From Candidatus Nitrosotenuis uzonensis (lineage in GTDB: Archaea > Thermoproteota > Nitrososphaeria > Nitrososphaerales > Nitrosopumilaceae): a DNA stretch of 64,000 bases. Shown in pieces: positions 62,749 through 64,000 of the stretch; within the stretch, counting starts at the first letter, position 1; every line of letters begins with the position of its first letter. The DNA lies in NCBI RefSeq assembly GCF_000723185.1, contig NZ_CBTY010000011.1, forward strand, positions 39,403-103,402, read 5' to 3'. The notes below the pieces were generated by a model. It worked only from the letters and a program-made list of their open reading frames with translations. It made no database searches and was not told where the DNA came from. Made by a program: the position numbers and the translations under genes.

Positions 62749-63399
62749 TCAGAGTCGGATTATTCCCTTTTCCACCATGTATTTTATGCCGCTCACAAAG
62801 TCAGAATCAGGTATTCTGCCTTCCGACCACCACTTGGCGCTGTTTTTTATCCAGCCTGGAATCTGACTTGGGCCGGTCTCCTGTTGAGCTGTCTTTGAGA
62901 CCACAATGATGTTGTTTTTTATCAGGTATTGTATTCCCTGAACAAAATCGCTATCAGAGATCGCTCCCTCAGACCACCACTTGGCGCTGTTTTTTATCCA
63001 GCCTGGAACCATTGCATCTTGCAGATTTACTGACAGTGTCTGGCTTTGGTAGGTGCATATCTGCCTGTGAACCTCAAGGCAGTGTGATGTGATTACTATG
63101 TCGTATCTTCCTGGCTCAAGATCTCTTGTTTCGAACTCGAACGTAAAGTTCCCAGTATCATCGCTTGGAAAAGACCTCTCAGCTAGCACGCCCACAGGGC
63201 CTGTCACTTTGAAGTTGAGAAGAACGTCTGCTGTAGGTATCTCGTTATAGTTTACCCAGCCGCGGATAGCTACCTTTTCACCAATTATGTACTCGGTTTT
63301 TGGCTCCACCACCACTGGCTTTGATATATGGGTGGCACTTGCCGGAATCGACGCAAATGCAAACGCCATTAGTAATGCAAAGACCACCGTCTTTTTCAT
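62749..63399 (-). CDS. Secreted protein with Ig-like domain and two WWSEG repeats, about 216 aa
   Basis: A signal peptide (MKKTVVFALLMAFAFASIPA) is followed by a macroglobulin/Ig-like domain ('YIIGEKVAIRGWVNYNEI...NFTFEFETRDLEPGRYDIVI'). Two ~40-residue repeats end it, each 'PGWIKNSAKWWSEG' then 'DSDFV.GI.Y....II'. This repeat is common in secreted thaumarchaeal proteins (recalled, not searched) and probably mediates attachment to the cell surface. The open frame extends to 63546, but ATG 63399 gives a clean signal peptide and avoids the next gene. Confidence 0.85.
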   Translation of the reverse strand: MKKTVVFALLMAFAFASIPASATHISKPVVVEPKTEYIIGEKVAIRGWVNYNEIPTADVLLNFKVTGPVGVLAERSFPSDDTGNFTFEFETRDLEPGRYDIVITSHCLEVHRQICTYQSQTLSVNLQDAMVPGWIKNSAKWWSEGAISDSDFVQGIQYLIKNNIIVVSKTAQQETGPSQIPGWIKNSAKWWSEGRIPDSDFVSGIKYMVEKGIIRL

Positions 63400-63437
63400 G
63401 AAAATGTTTGAATGAAACAGCCAAAAAGTTTTGCGCT

Positions 63438-64000
63438 CTATTCGACTTTCTGGTATTTTCTTAGCGCCATCTTCATCAAAAGAAACCATGCAATAGGAAT
63501 AGGCAGCTGGTATGTAGCAATGCGCCATGCAATAATCGTGTTCCATTCAACGCTGTTCTCTGGAAGCTCTAGCTTGAATTCTGCAAGGTGGTTCAGGTAC
63601 GCCCACACGCCAAACTCGGTAAGTCCGGAACCTCCTACCGTGATAGGCAGGTTCCCTATTGCATTGCCTGCCATCACAGCCAGTATCGAATCAATGGCAG
63701 AAACCGTGTTTTCAGTTCCCGACGATATCAGCATGAACGAGATGCCAAACACAAGCCAGGATGCAAGCGATAGTGCAAATGAAATGGCAAAGGCTCTTTT
63801 TGCATCCTTTGAGCGAAAGTTCTCCCTGCTCATAGTGCAGATATCATCCATCCACTGGTTTGTTTTCTGTATGTACTGCTGTCCCTTTTCCTTTCTTATC
63901 CGCACTGCAAGATTGGCAAAGATCTCAGGCACCTGGTATGTTTTCTTGCCGGTGCTAAAGAACAGTCCTGCCCAGAGACTTACAATCGGAATAGACGTGC
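63438..64000 (-). CDS. Flippase-like/UPF0104 membrane protein, 5' end beyond the window
   Basis: At least 187 residues are visible and the frame stays open to the window edge, so the N-terminus is missing. Several membrane helices surround 'GNLPITVGGSGLTEFGVWAYL', the Pro-Gly-Gly-x-Gly-x-x-Glu motif of the lysylphosphatidylglycerol-synthase transmembrane/UPF0104 family (AglD-related in archaea). Such proteins are thought to move or modify lipid-linked substrates. It would fit envelope glycosylation genes here (inference). Confidence 0.78.
   Translation of the reverse strand, partial: TSIPIVSLWAGLFFSTGKKTYQVPEIFANLAVRIRKEKGQQYIQKTNQWMDDICTMSRENFRSKDAKRAFAISFALSLASWLVFGISFMLISSGTENTVSAIDSILAVMAGNAIGNLPITVGGSGLTEFGVWAYLNHLAEFKLELPENSVEWNTIIAWRIATYQLPIPIAWFLLMKMALRKYQKVE

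Noticed and set aside
63400-63546. 49-residue extension of the WWSEG protein to 63546
   Set aside because: It would bury the signal peptide and overlap the flippase-like gene.
1-64000. Mobile elements, integrases, att sites or a prophage
   Set aside because: No transposase, integrase, terminal inverted repeat or viral gene block was seen; the tail-like protein at 47573 stands alone.

Overview
The window is chromosomal DNA from a member of the Nitrososphaerota (Thaumarchaeota), probably an ammonia-oxidising lineage of the Nitrosopumilales/Nitrosotenuis kind. The evidence is the mixture of archaeal information-processing genes (RPA, PriS/PriL, aIF2 alpha and gamma, S6e, Nop10, LSm, archaeal GlyRS), an ESCRT-III/CdvB division gene, anaerobic-type cobalamin synthesis genes, AglB-type oligosaccharyltransferase, the split aconitase-X of the archaeal mevalonate route, and secreted proteins with the WWSEG-type repeat that I associate with this phylum. 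Many genes start with TTG or GTG and many have an AT-rich box 20-30 nt before the start codon, which fits leaderless archaeal transcripts. The genus cannot be fixed from this sequence. No CRISPR array, insertion sequence or integrase was seen.

Layout. 0-5.3 kb: RPA, an Lhr-type helicase, a tiny membrane protein, a RadA/RadB-like ATPase and an LSm protein. 5.3-7.8 kb: bacterial-type MetK, an NAD-dependent epimerase and a membrane-anchored J protein. 7.8-13.3 kb: cobalamin cluster I (cbiD, cbiG, cbiX, cbiC, cbiA and cobO). 13.4-14.4 kb: aIF2 alpha and Nop10. 14.3-17.0 kb: an AglB/STT3 oligosaccharyltransferase fused to a cyclophilin. 17.0-20.2 kb: a PEBP protein, the S6e/aIF2 gamma/PIN gene group, two small zinc-ribbon genes and tRNA-Gly(CCC). 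20.2-25.3 kb: C39-like/TPR protein, glutamine amidotransferase, secreted protein and a UPF0182 membrane protein. 25.3-29.9 kb: both primase subunits, endonuclease IV and GlyRS. 29.9-44.1 kb: two giant secreted proteins (1500 and 3120 aa), a surface/adhesion island. 44.2-48.2 kb: a glutamate-racemase homologue lacking both catalytic cysteines, transcribed divergently from cdvB, then uracil-DNA glycosylase and two envelope proteins. 48.3-50.8 kb: cobalamin cluster II (cbiT, cbiL, cbiF) with an EMC6-like membrane protein. 50.9-57 kb: RqcH, Mut7-C RNase, AMMECR1, aconitase X small and large subunits, Nth. 56.7-58.6 kb: sulfate assimilation (cysH-sat). 58.7-64 kb: a THUMP/ThiI-like protein with a decayed PP-loop, a glycosyltransferase, a candidate pseudoknot RNA, two small unknown proteins, an SDR, a WWSEG-repeat secreted protein and a truncated flippase-like membrane protein.

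How the genes fit together. The two cobalamin clusters give most of the anaerobic corrin-ring pathway: cobalt chelation by CbiX, methylations by CbiL, CbiF, CbiD and CbiT, ring opening by CbiG, methyl migration by CbiC, amidation by CbiA and adenosylation by CobO. cbiH, cbiE and cbiJ are not in the window. MetK supplies S-adenosylmethionine for those methylations. PriS/PriL, RPA, Lhr, the RadB-like protein, Nfo, Nth and UDG make a replication and repair set. AglB-cyclophilin, the two giant proteins and several smaller signal-peptide proteins describe a glycosylated, adhesive cell envelope.

Most unusual items: the AglB-cyclophilin fusion with an intact isomerase site; the double-serine MurI homologue that shares a palindrome-rich 100-bp promoter region with cdvB; the pseudoknot RNA candidate at 61081-61165; the fibro-slime/RTX and LamG/short-repeat giant proteins; and the degenerate ThiI-like protein.
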